A stretch of 64,000 nt of DNA from Pauljensenia sp018375675. GTDB lineage: Bacteria > Actinomycetota > Actinomycetes > Actinomycetales > Actinomycetaceae. A program made the position numbers and the translations under genes. The stretch is from the NCBI GenBank assembly GCA_041432705.1, contig JAPWAE010000001.1, positions 1-64,000 on the forward strand, read 5' to 3'. Shown here piece by piece: positions 33,147 to 40,883 of the stretch (position 1 is its first letter; each line of letters opens with the position of its first letter). Under the pieces are notes generated by a model, which was not told where the DNA came from, made no database searches, and worked only from the letters and a program-made list of their open reading frames with translations.

Positions 33147-33646
33147 CCGCAGTAAGCGATGAGGCACTCGCCGACCTGATAGCGGATCTGACCCAGCGCG
33201 GCCTGACGGTTGCGACGGCGGAGTCGCTGACCGGAGGAGGCCTCGTCGCGCGCCTCGTGGACGTACCTGGCGCCTCTCACGTCGTGCGTGGGGGTGCGTG
33301 CACCTACGCGGTCGATACCAAGGCCTCGGTTTTGGGTGTCTCGGAGAGCCGGTTGGCGTTGACGGGTCCGGTGGACGAGCAGGTTGCTCGCCAGATGGCC
33401 CGAGGGGCGCGCGAGCTATTCCACGCCGACATCGGCGTATCGACGACCGGTGTCGCGGGACCGGGGCCCGCTGACGGTTTCCCCGCGGGAACCGTCCACA
33501 TCGCCTGTGTTCACCCGGTGGGGGAGGAACATCGCCTCCTGCGCCTCGACGGTGATCGAGCGGCCGTGCGTGCGGGTGCGATCGACGCGGCTATCGCCCT
33601 GGTGCGTGACGTGCTCGACTTCGCCGGTGCGCAGGTGGGCGACTAG
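33134..33646 (+). CDS. cinA: CinA C-terminal domain protein (nicotinamide-nucleotide amidase, PncC type)
   Basis: The 170-residue product consists only of the CinA C-terminal domain: TVATAESLTGGGLVARLVDVPGASHVVRGGACTYAVDTKASVLGVS, GPVDEQVARQMARGARELFHADIGVSTTGVAGPGPADGFPAGTVHIA. This domain hydrolyses NMN to nicotinic acid mononucleotide in the pyridine nucleotide cycle. The N-terminal molybdopterin-like domain of full-length CinA is absent, as is normal in actinobacteria. GTG start; overlaps recX. Confidence 0.92.
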   Translation: MGTVTAVSDEALADLIADLTQRGLTVATAESLTGGGLVARLVDVPGASHVVRGGACTYAVDTKASVLGVSESRLALTGPVDEQVARQMARGARELFHADIGVSTTGVAGPGPADGFPAGTVHIACVHPVGEEHRLLRLDGDRAAVRAGAIDAAIALVRDVLDFAGAQVGD

Positions 33647-33649
33647 ACT
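33644..33649 (+). promoter_or_regulatory. -10 hexamer for leaderless miaB mRNA
   Basis: TAGACT overlaps the end of cinA and ends 8 nt before the miaB ATG. No Shine-Dalgarno lies between them. Confidence 0.55.
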
Positions 33650-33657
33650 TCACTGCG

Positions 33658-35196
33658 ATGAATACGATGACGCAGGACGGCACCGTGCTACCCCGCACCT
33701 ATGCGGTGCGCACGCTCGGCTGCCAGATGAATGAACACGACTCCGAACGAATGGCGGGCCTGCTGGAGCAGGCTGGCCTCGTCCCTGTTGAGCAGGTCCC
33801 CGAGGCTGCCGCCCGCGCGACCGACGCCGGCGACATGGGCGCCGACGTCATCGTCATCAACACCTGCTCCGTTCGTGAGAATGCAGCGACCCGTCTTTTC
33901 GGTAACCTCGGCCAGCTCGCCGCGGTTAAGCGCAAACGCCCCGGCATGCAGATTGCGGTTGGCGGCTGCCTCGCCCAGCAGATGCGTGACGGCATCGTCG
34001 AGAAGGCGCCCTGGGTGGACGCCGTCTTCGGTACGCACAACATCGACGTGCTCCCGGCGCTGCTGCGCCGCGCCGAGCATAACCGTGCGGCCGCCGTCGA
34101 GATCGAGGAATCCCTCAAGGTCTTCCCGTCGACACTGCCCACTCACCGCGAGAGCGCGTACGCCGCATGGGTGTCCATCTCCGTGGGCTGCAACAACACG
34201 TGCACGTTCTGCATCGTCCCGCACCTGCGCGGCAAGGAACGTGACCGCCGCCCCGGCGACATCCTCGCCGAGGTTGAGGCTGTCGCCTCGCAGGGCGCCA
34301 TCGAGGTGACCCTGCTGGGACAGAACGTCAACTCCTACGGCGTCGGATTCGGTGAGCGCGGCGCGTTCGCCGACCTGTTGCGCGCCGTGGGGCGCGTCGA
34401 GGGCATCGAGCGCGTGCGCTTCACCTCGCCTCACCCCGCAGCCTTCACAGACGACGTGATCGCCGCAATGGCGGAGACCCCCACGGTCATGCCGAGCCTG
34501 CACATGCCTCTGCAGTCCGGGTCGGATGCGATCCTGCGTCAGATGCGTCGCTCCTACCGCCGCGAGCGTTTCATGGGCATCCTGGAGCGCGTGCGCGCCG
34601 CCATCCCGCATGCTGCGATCACGACGGACATCATCGTTGGCTTCCCCGGCGAGACCGAAGAAGACTTCCAGGCGACCCTCGACGTGGTCGAACAGGCGCG
34701 ATTCTCCTCCGCCTTCACGTTCCTGTACTCGCCGCGTCCGGGTACGCCCGCGGCGGACCGTGAGGATCAGGTGCCTGACGATGTGGCGCTCGAGCGCTAC
34801 CAGCGCCTCATCAAGCTTCAGGAGCACATCTGCGCAGAGGATAACGCCGCGCTGGCCGGCACCGAGGTCGAGGTCCTCGTCTCCGAGGGGGATGGCCGCA
34901 AGGATGGCGTCACGCACCGTATTTCGGGACGCGCCCGCGACAACCGTCTCGTGCACGTCGCCCTGCCCGAGGGGCTGGCGGAGGCTGATCGTCCGCGCCC
35001 GGGCGACATGATCCGCGCGACTGTCACGTACGGCGCGCCGCACCACCTGATCGCCGACTCGGGCGCGCAGGGTGGCCTGTTCGAGGTGCGCCGCACGCGC
35101 GCCGGTGATGCGTGGGAGGCACGCCAGGCCTCGGACGAACCCGACACCACGGTGTCACTGGGTATTCCCACGCTGCGCGTGGGCGCCCCGAGCTGA
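33658..35196 (+). CDS. miaB: tRNA-2-methylthio-N6-dimethylallyladenosine synthase
   Basis: MiaB is a radical SAM methylthiotransferase that adds a methylthio group to i6A37 of tRNAs, acting after MiaA. The 512-residue product has the N-terminal UPF0004 domain with cluster cysteines (RTLGCQMN, NTCSVRENA, GGCLAQ), the radical SAM triad CNNTCTFC (near 178-185), and a TRAM domain (about 405-475). It ends with a ~40-residue unconserved tail. The modification partner miaA lies 1.4 kb downstream on the same strand, beyond two opposite-strand YbjN genes. Confidence 0.96.
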   Translation: MNTMTQDGTVLPRTYAVRTLGCQMNEHDSERMAGLLEQAGLVPVEQVPEAAARATDAGDMGADVIVINTCSVRENAATRLFGNLGQLAAVKRKRPGMQIAVGGCLAQQMRDGIVEKAPWVDAVFGTHNIDVLPALLRRAEHNRAAAVEIEESLKVFPSTLPTHRESAYAAWVSISVGCNNTCTFCIVPHLRGKERDRRPGDILAEVEAVASQGAIEVTLLGQNVNSYGVGFGERGAFADLLRAVGRVEGIERVRFTSPHPAAFTDDVIAAMAETPTVMPSLHMPLQSGSDAILRQMRRSYRRERFMGILERVRAAIPHAAITTDIIVGFPGETEEDFQATLDVVEQARFSSAFTFLYSPRPGTPAADREDQVPDDVALERYQRLIKLQEHICAEDNAALAGTEVEVLVSEGDGRKDGVTHRISGRARDNRLVHVALPEGLAEADRPRPGDMIRATVTYGAPHHLIADSGAQGGLFEVRRTRAGDAWEARQASDEPDTTVSLGIPTLRVGAPS

Positions 35197-35215
35197 CCCT
35201 GACCTGCACTGATGT

Positions 35216-35248
35216 GAGCCTCCCCGGGCGATGCGCCCGGGGAGGCTC
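35216..35248 (+). terminator. Terminator after miaB
   Basis: GAGCCTCCCCGGGCG (35216-35230) pairs with CGCCCGGGGAGGCTC (35234-35248): a perfect 15-bp stem with a 3-nt loop. No T-tract. Confidence 0.8.
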
Positions 35249-35581
35249 GCGTATGTCGAGGTGCCGCGCGTGATGAGCGCTGCACGTTTGATCGTTTGTT
35301 TGAGTGACAAACGAGAAAATGTCTCACCGAAATACGCATGTGACCCACGACTCCTGCGTTACTTTTGTGTCGTGGCGATCGTCACGATGACGAGGCGATC
35401 GACATGCGGGAGCACTCTCGGTAGTGCGGGTCGATTCGAGCCCCCCTATGCGACCCGTGGCCTCCCCGCGTACGCGGTACGCGCCGCGCCTTCGCATGTA
35501 GTCGGCGCACACTCCACCGAGAGTGCCCCGCTCCTCCCTGACGGAGGAACGGGGCACAATTCGTTGGAGACGTGGCTGGCG
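35249..35581. other. Intergenic region with hairpins, no gene seen
   Basis: The ~330 bp between the miaB terminator and the minus-strand YbjN gene hold no credible coding frame. Two structures are visible: CGTTTGT/ACAAACG (35293-35299 and 35307-35313) and the hairpin at 35523-35557, listed separately as a terminator. A segment at 35428-35445 looks vaguely like a tRNA T-arm, but no tRNA can be folded around it. Confidence 0.5.
35523..35557 (-). terminator. Terminator of the YbjN gene pair
   Basis: GTGCCCCG (35523-35530) pairs with CGGGGCAC (35550-35557), with an inner TCCTCC/GGAGGA stem. It lies just downstream of the minus-strand stop at 35582. Confidence 0.75.
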
Positions 35582-36121
35582 CTACTTGGCAGACTCGGCC
35601 AGCAGGCCGGGCAACTCATGAGCCGCGGACAGGCCAATAATGAGGCCGCGGCGCAGCATCGCGTGAATCTGGCGGTCTGAAAGCCCCTCGCCCACGAAGA
35701 AACGCGAGGCGGCTACGAGGACCCACTGATCGCCGTCTTCGATCGGGATGACGGTGGGCTGGAGGTGCTCGGTGTTCCAGCGGTTGGCGACCGCCTGGAG
35801 GGACAGTTCGGTGTGGCCCTCGCCCTCGGGCTCGATGCGGGTCTCGATCTGCAGCCAGGGGGCGTCGACCGGCTCACGGTGAATCTGGAAACGCACGTCC
35901 TCTAGCTGGGTGACGGCGATGAACTCGCTCGACCCGTGGGGTAGTCCGTCACCTTCGAGGACGTTCTCGATGCGAGCGATGCTCACCTCGGAAACCTCGG
36001 TGCCCCACTTGGCGGCGTACTCGTCGGCCTCCATCGCGGGGGAGGGGGCTGCGGGGGCGGGCGTGGCCTCGGGAACGGCCTCGCCGCCCTCCCCGAAGGT
36101 AAAGCTCTTCCACTCAGGCAT
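35582..36121 (-). CDS. YbjN domain protein (longer copy)
   Basis: The 179-residue product belongs to the YbjN/type III secretion chaperone-like fold: IARIENVLEGDGLPH, FQIHREPVDAPWLQIETRIE, LSLQAVANRWNTEHLQPTVIPIEDGDQWVLVAASRFFVGEGLSDRQIHAMLRRGLI. The first ~40 residues are a Pro/Ala/Glu linker. YbjN proteins are thought to bind or stabilise other proteins; no client is known here. The ATG at 36121 has CCAAGGAGGG upstream and overlaps the preceding YbjN gene by 8 bp, so the two are translationally coupled. Confidence 0.85.
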   Translation of the reverse strand: MPEWKSFTFGEGGEAVPEATPAPAAPSPAMEADEYAAKWGTEVSEVSIARIENVLEGDGLPHGSSEFIAVTQLEDVRFQIHREPVDAPWLQIETRIEPEGEGHTELSLQAVANRWNTEHLQPTVIPIEDGDQWVLVAASRFFVGEGLSDRQIHAMLRRGLIIGLSAAHELPGLLAESAK

Positions 36122-36560
36122 TGGTGCCCTCCTTGGTCCACTGGTCGGGGAACATGATGTCAAGCTGGTTCATCATGGCGACGGCGGCCATGATGAACTG
36201 GGAGACCTCGGCGGTGACCTGGTCGTCCGTCGCACCCACGACCCAGTTGAAAGTGTGCTGCAGGTGCAGGGCGATCGCCCCGGTCTCGGTCGTGCCGGAG
36301 GTGAGCTTCGGCAGGTAGGTGGAGGCGTTGAATCGGCGCACCGCGGAGGCGATCTGATCGGCGTGCGAAGGATCGAAGAAGCGCGGGTAGTCGGCGACGC
36401 CCTGGGCGGGGTGGCCCTCGGGGACAGCGATGCGGACGGTGCGGTTCGGCAGGATGGCCGCGACCTGGCCGGTGTTGGACACGAAGGGGATAAGCCCCAC
36501 GGCCTCGACCGCTTGGGTGATCCGGTCGAGGGTGACCGGGAGAGTGTCAGTTGTGCTCAT
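36114..36560 (-). CDS. YbjN domain protein (shorter copy)
   Basis: The 148-residue product is a second YbjN-type protein (LDRITQAVEAVGLIPFVSNTGQVAAILPNRTVRIAVPEG; ASAVRRFNASTYLPKLTSGTTETGAIALHLQHTFNWVVGATDDQVTAEVSQFIMAAVAMMNQLDIMFPDQW). It shares the architecture of its downstream neighbour but little sequence, so an old duplication or a heteromeric pair is plausible. The ATG at 36560 follows a TAGGCT hexamer with a 7-nt spacer and no Shine-Dalgarno, so the mRNA is probably leaderless. Divergent from miaA. Confidence 0.85.
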   Translation of the reverse strand: MSTTDTLPVTLDRITQAVEAVGLIPFVSNTGQVAAILPNRTVRIAVPEGHPAQGVADYPRFFDPSHADQIASAVRRFNASTYLPKLTSGTTETGAIALHLQHTFNWVVGATDDQVTAEVSQFIMAAVAMMNQLDIMFPDQWTKEGTNA

Positions 36561-36567
36561 GGTCTTA

Positions 36568-36573
36568 AGCCTA
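36568..36573 (-). promoter_or_regulatory. -10 hexamer for the YbjN gene pair (leaderless)
   Basis: On the minus strand TAGGCT ends 7 nt before the ATG at 36560. Same geometry as the other leaderless starts. Confidence 0.55.
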
Positions 36574-36607
36574 GCCGTTGTTGGGTGGTATCTGCGGGAG
36601 GCACCCG

Positions 36608-36613
36608 TACACT
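36608..36613 (+). promoter_or_regulatory. -10 hexamer for leaderless miaA mRNA
   Basis: TACACT ends 7 nt before the miaA ATG at 36621. It lies only 35 bp from the opposite-strand -10 of the YbjN genes. Confidence 0.6.
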
Positions 36614-36620
36614 GGTGGCC

Positions 36621-37610
36621 ATGGAGACATCGGTGAGGCGCGCGTCGGACGTCGTGTGCGCGGTTGTGGGGCCCACGGCCTCGGGCAAGTCGGATCTGGC
36701 CCTGGAGCTGGCCTGCCTGCTTCCGGAGGCGCTGGGTGCGAGTGGTGCGGGCGAGATCGTCTCCGCGGACGCCCTGCAGCTCTACCGAGGCATGGACGTG
36801 GGGACGGCTAAGACTCCGGTGGAGGAGCGCCGCGGGATCGCCCATCACCAGATCGATGTGCTTGAGGTTCGCGACGAGGCCTCGGTGGCCGCCTACCAGA
36901 AGCACGCGCGAGCCGACGTGGCGGGAATCCATGAGCGCGGGGGCGTCGCCGTGGTCGCGGGAGGCTCAGGACTGTACCAGCGCGCCCTCCTGGACATCAT
37001 CGAGTTCCCGGGTACGGACCCGGTAGTGCGCGCCCGACTCGAAGAGGAAGCCGAGGGACCGATGGGTTCGCGAGGCCTGCACGATCGTCTCACCCAGCTC
37101 GACCCGGTCTCGGCCGAGCGCATCGACCCGCACAACGCCCGCCGGATCATCCGCGCCCTCGAGGTCATCGAGCTGACAGGGCGCCCCTATTCGGCGTCCA
37201 TGCCTCGCCACGAGTTCGTGGCGCCCTCGCTCATGGTGGCACTGCGCCGCCCGATGGAGGAGCTGGATGAGCGCATCGCGGTGCGTACCCGCGCCATGAT
37301 GGACGACGGACTCATCGAGGAAGTGCGTGCCCTCATCGATGTCGGCCTGCGAGAGGCGAAGACCGCGTCCCGTGCCACGGGATACGCCCAGGCGCTCGCG
37401 GTCATCGACGGACAGATGAGCGAGGACGAGGCCGTGGAATCTATCGCGCTGGCCACGCGTCAGCTGGCACGCCGCCAGGTCAAGTGGCTGCGACCGGATC
37501 CTCGCGTGTACTGGCTGGACGTGGAGAATTTCGACTCGAACGAGGCCGTGGTGCGCCACGTTGTCGAGCTGACGCAGCGGGAGGCCGAGGCCGCCCTGGG
37601 ACGCTCGTAA
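36621..37610 (+). CDS. miaA: tRNA dimethylallyltransferase
   Basis: MiaA transfers a dimethylallyl group to A37 of tRNAs reading UNN codons; MiaB then thiolates it. The 329-residue product shows the P-loop VVGPTASGKSDLALELA (near 12-28), the EIVSADALQLYRGMDVGTAK substrate motif, VVAGGSGLYQRALLD, HNARRIIRALEV and the C-terminal ATRQLARRQVKWLR. Start: the ATG at 36621 fits the leaderless promoter and the conserved N-terminus, although the frame is open far upstream over the opposite-strand genes. dapF follows after 47 bp. Confidence 0.95.
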   Translation: METSVRRASDVVCAVVGPTASGKSDLALELACLLPEALGASGAGEIVSADALQLYRGMDVGTAKTPVEERRGIAHHQIDVLEVRDEASVAAYQKHARADVAGIHERGGVAVVAGGSGLYQRALLDIIEFPGTDPVVRARLEEEAEGPMGSRGLHDRLTQLDPVSAERIDPHNARRIIRALEVIELTGRPYSASMPRHEFVAPSLMVALRRPMEELDERIAVRTRAMMDDGLIEEVRALIDVGLREAKTASRATGYAQALAVIDGQMSEDEAVESIALATRQLARRQVKWLRPDPRVYWLDVENFDSNEAVVRHVVELTQREAEAALGRS

Positions 37611-37645
37611 CACGGGCGGGGGCTGCATGCACCGGAGGCGGGGGC

Positions 37646-37651
37646 TACGGT
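37646..37651 (+). promoter_or_regulatory. -10 hexamer for leaderless dapF mRNA
   Basis: TACGGT ends 6 nt before the ATG at 37658. A GGAG in the spacer could alternatively serve as Shine-Dalgarno for the second ATG at 37661. Confidence 0.45.
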
Positions 37652-37657
37652 GGAGCC

Positions 37658-38581
37658 ATGATGAACACGCAGCTGCCCGCCCACGCCCGCGTCGTCAAGG
37701 CCCACGGTGCCGGTAATTCCTTCGTCGTCGCCACGGACCAATACGACGACTACGACCCCAGCGAGGTCGAGGTTGCGACGCTGTGCTCGCCGGCCTTCGG
37801 GATCGGTGCGGATGGCTTTATCCGGGCCGTTGAACGTGACGGCCTGTGGTTCATGGACTACCGCAACGCGGACGGCTCGAAGGCTGAGATGTGCGGCAAC
37901 GGCGTGCGTGTCTTCGTTGATCACCTGCGTCGCGAGGGCCTCGTGGATCTGCCGGTTGGACAGACGCTGGACGTGGCCACGCGCGGCGGCATCAAGCGCG
38001 TGACCCCCGAATCCGAGGACGAGGGGCAGGGGGCGAGCTACCGTGTCGACATGGGTCCGGCGGCCTCTCCTGCGTGCGAGACGATCGACGTGCGAGTTCC
38101 CGGTATTGACGCGGTCCTGGGCGGTATCTGGGTGGACATGCCCAACCCGCACACGGTCGTCGAACTTGCCGACGAGGAAACCCTGCGCGAGGTTTTCCTG
38201 CCCACCGTTGATGTCTCCCAAATCCCGCAGGCACAGCGTCCCTCCTATGATCCGACGCCCCAGTCGGGGACCAACCTCGAGCTGGTCGTTGACCTGAGCG
38301 AACCCGGTGCGGAGAGCGGGCACATCGCGATGCGCGTGCTGGAACGAGGCGTGGGGGAGACCCAGGCGTGCGGCACCGGGTGCTGCGCGGCGGCCCTGGC
38401 CACCGCCCTGCGACGTGGCCCCGAAGCCCCCACCCAGTGGGTCGTGGACATTCCGGGCGGAACGGTCATCGTCGGCCTCGACGGCGTCATCGACTGGACG
38501 GGGGAGAACCCCCGCATCACGGACGCGTCGGTGTTCCTCACCGGACCCGCGACCCGAGTCGCGGAGATCCGCCTGCCCTGA
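37658..38581 (+). CDS. dapF: Diaminopimelate epimerase
   Basis: DapF converts LL- to meso-diaminopimelate. The 307-residue product has KAHGAGNSFVVATD, FGIGADGFI, the first active-site Cys in AEMCGNGVRVFVDHL (near 78), VDMPNPHTVV, ERGVGETQACGTGCCAAALA with the second catalytic Cys (near 237), and the C-terminal GGTVIVG. Adjacent ATGs at 37658 and 37661. With dapA and dapB elsewhere in the window, most of the DAP route is represented; dapF lies in the conserved miaA-dapF-hflX order. It ends at a shared terminator. Confidence 0.95.
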   Translation: MMNTQLPAHARVVKAHGAGNSFVVATDQYDDYDPSEVEVATLCSPAFGIGADGFIRAVERDGLWFMDYRNADGSKAEMCGNGVRVFVDHLRREGLVDLPVGQTLDVATRGGIKRVTPESEDEGQGASYRVDMGPAASPACETIDVRVPGIDAVLGGIWVDMPNPHTVVELADEETLREVFLPTVDVSQIPQAQRPSYDPTPQSGTNLELVVDLSEPGAESGHIAMRVLERGVGETQACGTGCCAAALATALRRGPEAPTQWVVDIPGGTVIVGLDGVIDWTGENPRITDASVFLTGPATRVAEIRLP

Positions 38582-38612
38582 GACCGGCCCCCAGAAAACG
38601 GCACCGGACAGC

Positions 38613-38636
38613 TCGACGAGGCCCAGGCCTCGTCGA
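38613..38636. terminator. Bidirectional terminator between dapF and a methyltransferase gene
   Basis: TCGACGAGGC (38613-38622) pairs with GCCTCGTCGA (38627-38636): a perfect 10-bp stem with a CCAG loop between convergent genes. Confidence 0.8.
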
Positions 38637-38650
38637 TGACGAAGAACGCG

Positions 38651-39265
38651 TCAGGCGGGGCGGACCTCGATGATGCGGAAGCCCTTCTTGGACGCGTACT
38701 TCGAGGCCTGGAAGCCCTGGCCGTTCAGCCACGTGATCAGCGAATCCGCGCCCAGGTTGCGCTGGACGACGAGGTAGGCGACGCCGGTGGGGGCAAGCCT
38801 GCCCAGCCATGCCAGCAGCATCTCGTGCATCGCGTCCTTGCCGATGCGCACGGGCGGGTTCGACCAGATGACGTCGAACCGGGTGTCCGACTCCTGCGAG
38901 GTGGCCAGCGCCTCCTCCGCCTTGAGTGCGCGCACGCCGTTCGCCCCGTTGGACTGGGCGTTGCGCTGCGTCAGATCCACCGCGCGAGAGTTCACGTCCA
39001 CCGCCCACACGGCAGCGTTCGGAGACTCCAACGACATGATCGTCGCGATCGGACCCCACCCGCAGCCCAGGTCCAGGAATGTCCCGTCCTTAGGCAGGTC
39101 CGGGGCGATCTCCAGGAGCTGACGCGTGCCCAGATCAAGCTTAGAGCCCGAAAACACGCGCGACGATACGCGCATCGACAGGTCGAAGCCGCGCGCGCTC
39201 ACCTCGATCGTGCGGATTTCCTCCGCGCTCGCCGGGGAAGAGTCGGTGAAATACTGTTCGTCCAC
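38651..39265 (-). CDS. Class I SAM-dependent methyltransferase, RsmC/RlmG-like
   Basis: The 204-residue product is a small-domain methyltransferase: the SAM site DLGCGWGPIATIMSLESP, VDVNSRAVDLTQRNAQSNG, and the N-P-P motif FDVIWSNPPVRIGKDAMHEML that marks N-methylation of an exocyclic amine on RNA. It has the C-terminal catalytic half only, so it is related to RsmC/RlmG but shorter. Likely an rRNA guanine N2-methyltransferase; the position is unknown. The GTG start at 39265 lies 7 nt after a minus-strand TAGGCT hexamer, so the mRNA may be leaderless. Divergent from hflX. Confidence 0.85.
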   Translation of the reverse strand: MDEQYFTDSSPASAEEIRTIEVSARGFDLSMRVSSRVFSGSKLDLGTRQLLEIAPDLPKDGTFLDLGCGWGPIATIMSLESPNAAVWAVDVNSRAVDLTQRNAQSNGANGVRALKAEEALATSQESDTRFDVIWSNPPVRIGKDAMHEMLLAWLGRLAPTGVAYLVVQRNLGADSLITWLNGQGFQASKYASKKGFRIIEVRPA

Positions 39266-39272
39266 GGAAGAA

Positions 39273-39278
39273 AGCCTA
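39273..39278 (-). promoter_or_regulatory. -10 hexamer for the leaderless methyltransferase mRNA
   Basis: Minus-strand TAGGCT, 7 nt before the GTG at 39265; identical hexamer and spacing to the YbjN pair at 36568-36573. Confidence 0.55.
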
Positions 39279-39350
39279 TCGCGCCCGCGCGCGCAGGCGC
39301 AGATGGGGGCGGCGCGTGCGACACTAGAAGCCCCCACGAAAAGGATGGTT

Positions 39351-40883
39351 ATGGACACGACCCACATAGGTGCGGACTCCTCGAAAGAGGAGCGCGACCA
39401 GCGCGTCAACGACGTTGTCGCGCGTATCCTCGCGCGCTCGGGAACGGCGCTCGCATCGACGACGGGTCAGGACACCTCCCAGGACGCTGGTGCCCTCGAG
39501 CGCGAGGCCCGCGCGGGCACGCGCCGCGTCGACACGGGCGCCTCGGATCGCGAGGACATCTCTGAGGTCGAATACCGTCAGGTGCGACTCGAAAAGGTCG
39601 TGCTCGTGGGCCTGCGCACCACGCAGAGTGAGGAAGAGGCGGAGAACTCGCTGCGTGAGCTGGCCGCGCTCGCGGAGACCGCCGGTTCGCGCGTGCTCGA
39701 CGGCATCATCCAGCGCCGCATGAAGCCCGACCCCGCGACCTACCTGGGGTCTGGCAAGGCCCGCGAACTGGCCGACATCGTGCGCAGCGTCGAGGCCGAC
39801 ACCGTCATCGTTGACGAGGAGCTGGCCCCCTCCCAGCGTCGTGGGCTAGAGGACGTTGTTGACGCCAAGGTCGTCGACCGCACGGCCCTCATCCTCGACA
39901 TTTTCGCCCAGCATGCCAAGTCCCGTGAGGGCAAGGCGCAGGTGGAGCTCGCGCAGCTTGAGTACCTGCTGCCGCGTCTGCGCGGCTGGGGTGAGTCGAT
40001 GTCCCGTCAGGCCGGCGGCCGCGTCGCGGGCGGTGCGGGTATCGGTTCGCGCGGCCCCGGTGAGACCAAGATCGAGCTGGACCGTCGACGCATCCGCACG
40101 CGCATGGCGAAGCTGCGCGCGGACATCGCGCGCATGGAACCCGCCCGTCGAACCCAGCGCAATTCGCGCCGCCGCGGGGCAGTGCCCTCGGTGGCCATCG
40201 CCGGGTACACGAACGCGGGCAAGTCGACGCTGCTCAATCGCTTGACGGACGCGGGCGTCCTCGTCCAGGACGCGCTGTTTGCGACGCTGGACCCGACGGT
40301 GCGCCGTGCGCGCGCCGCAGACGGTCGCGAGTACACCCTCACCGACACGGTCGGCTTCGTGCGCAACCTGCCCACCCAGCTGGTCGAGGCCTTCCGCTCG
40401 ACCCTGGAGGAGGTCGGCCAGGCCGACATCATCTTGCACGTCGTGGACGCCGCACACCCCGATCCTGTCTCTCAGGTGGAGGCCGTACGCTCGGTCATCG
40501 ACACGATTGAGGGAGCCTCGGACATTCCGGAGCTGATCGCTCTGAACAAGGCCGACCTTGCTTCGCCTGAGCAGATTGCCCTGCTGCGTACCGTCTTCCC
40601 GAATGCTGTTCCGCTGAGCGCCCACACGGGCTGGGGCGTGGAGGCTCTGCGCGCCGCCCTCGAAGACATGCTGCCCCGGCCTCGCGTGGCCGTCGATGCG
40701 ATCCTGCCGTACTCGGCCGGCTCCCTCGTGCACCGCATCCACGAGGAGGGCGACGTCGAGCGCGAGGAGTACGTCGAGACGGGCACGCGTATCGTTGCGC
40801 GCGTCGACGAGGCCCTGGCCGCCGTCATCGCCCGCGAGGCGGTGGGCGGCACCGTGGGTGACGCGGCGGTGAGCGGGGAGTGA
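39351..40883 (+). CDS. hflX: GTPase HflX
   Basis: HflX is a ribosome-associated GTPase that splits stalled or stressed ribosomes. The 510-residue product has a ~70-residue extension, the HflX N-terminal domain (RMKPDPATYLGSGKARELADIV, VDEELAPSQRRGLEDVVDAKVVDRTALILDIFAQHA), the helical linker GIGSRGPGETKIELDRRRIR and the G domain: GYTNAGKSTLLNRLT (near 285), DTVGFVRNLPTQLVEAF, NKADL and SAHTG. AAAAGGA lies 5 nt before the ATG at 39351; the ATG at 39345 is possible. It overlaps the next helicase gene by 4 bp. Confidence 0.95.
   Translation: MDTTHIGADSSKEERDQRVNDVVARILARSGTALASTTGQDTSQDAGALEREARAGTRRVDTGASDREDISEVEYRQVRLEKVVLVGLRTTQSEEEAENSLRELAALAETAGSRVLDGIIQRRMKPDPATYLGSGKARELADIVRSVEADTVIVDEELAPSQRRGLEDVVDAKVVDRTALILDIFAQHAKSREGKAQVELAQLEYLLPRLRGWGESMSRQAGGRVAGGAGIGSRGPGETKIELDRRRIRTRMAKLRADIARMEPARRTQRNSRRRGAVPSVAIAGYTNAGKSTLLNRLTDAGVLVQDALFATLDPTVRRARAADGREYTLTDTVGFVRNLPTQLVEAFRSTLEEVGQADIILHVVDAAHPDPVSQVEAVRSVIDTIEGASDIPELIALNKADLASPEQIALLRTVFPNAVPLSAHTGWGVEALRAALEDMLPRPRVAVDAILPYSAGSLVHRIHEEGDVEREEYVETGTRIVARVDEALAAVIAREAVGGTVGDAAVSGE

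Noticed and set aside
35428..35445. T-arm-like sequence suggesting a tRNA
   Set aside because: No acceptor, D or anticodon stems can be drawn around it, and no CCA follows.
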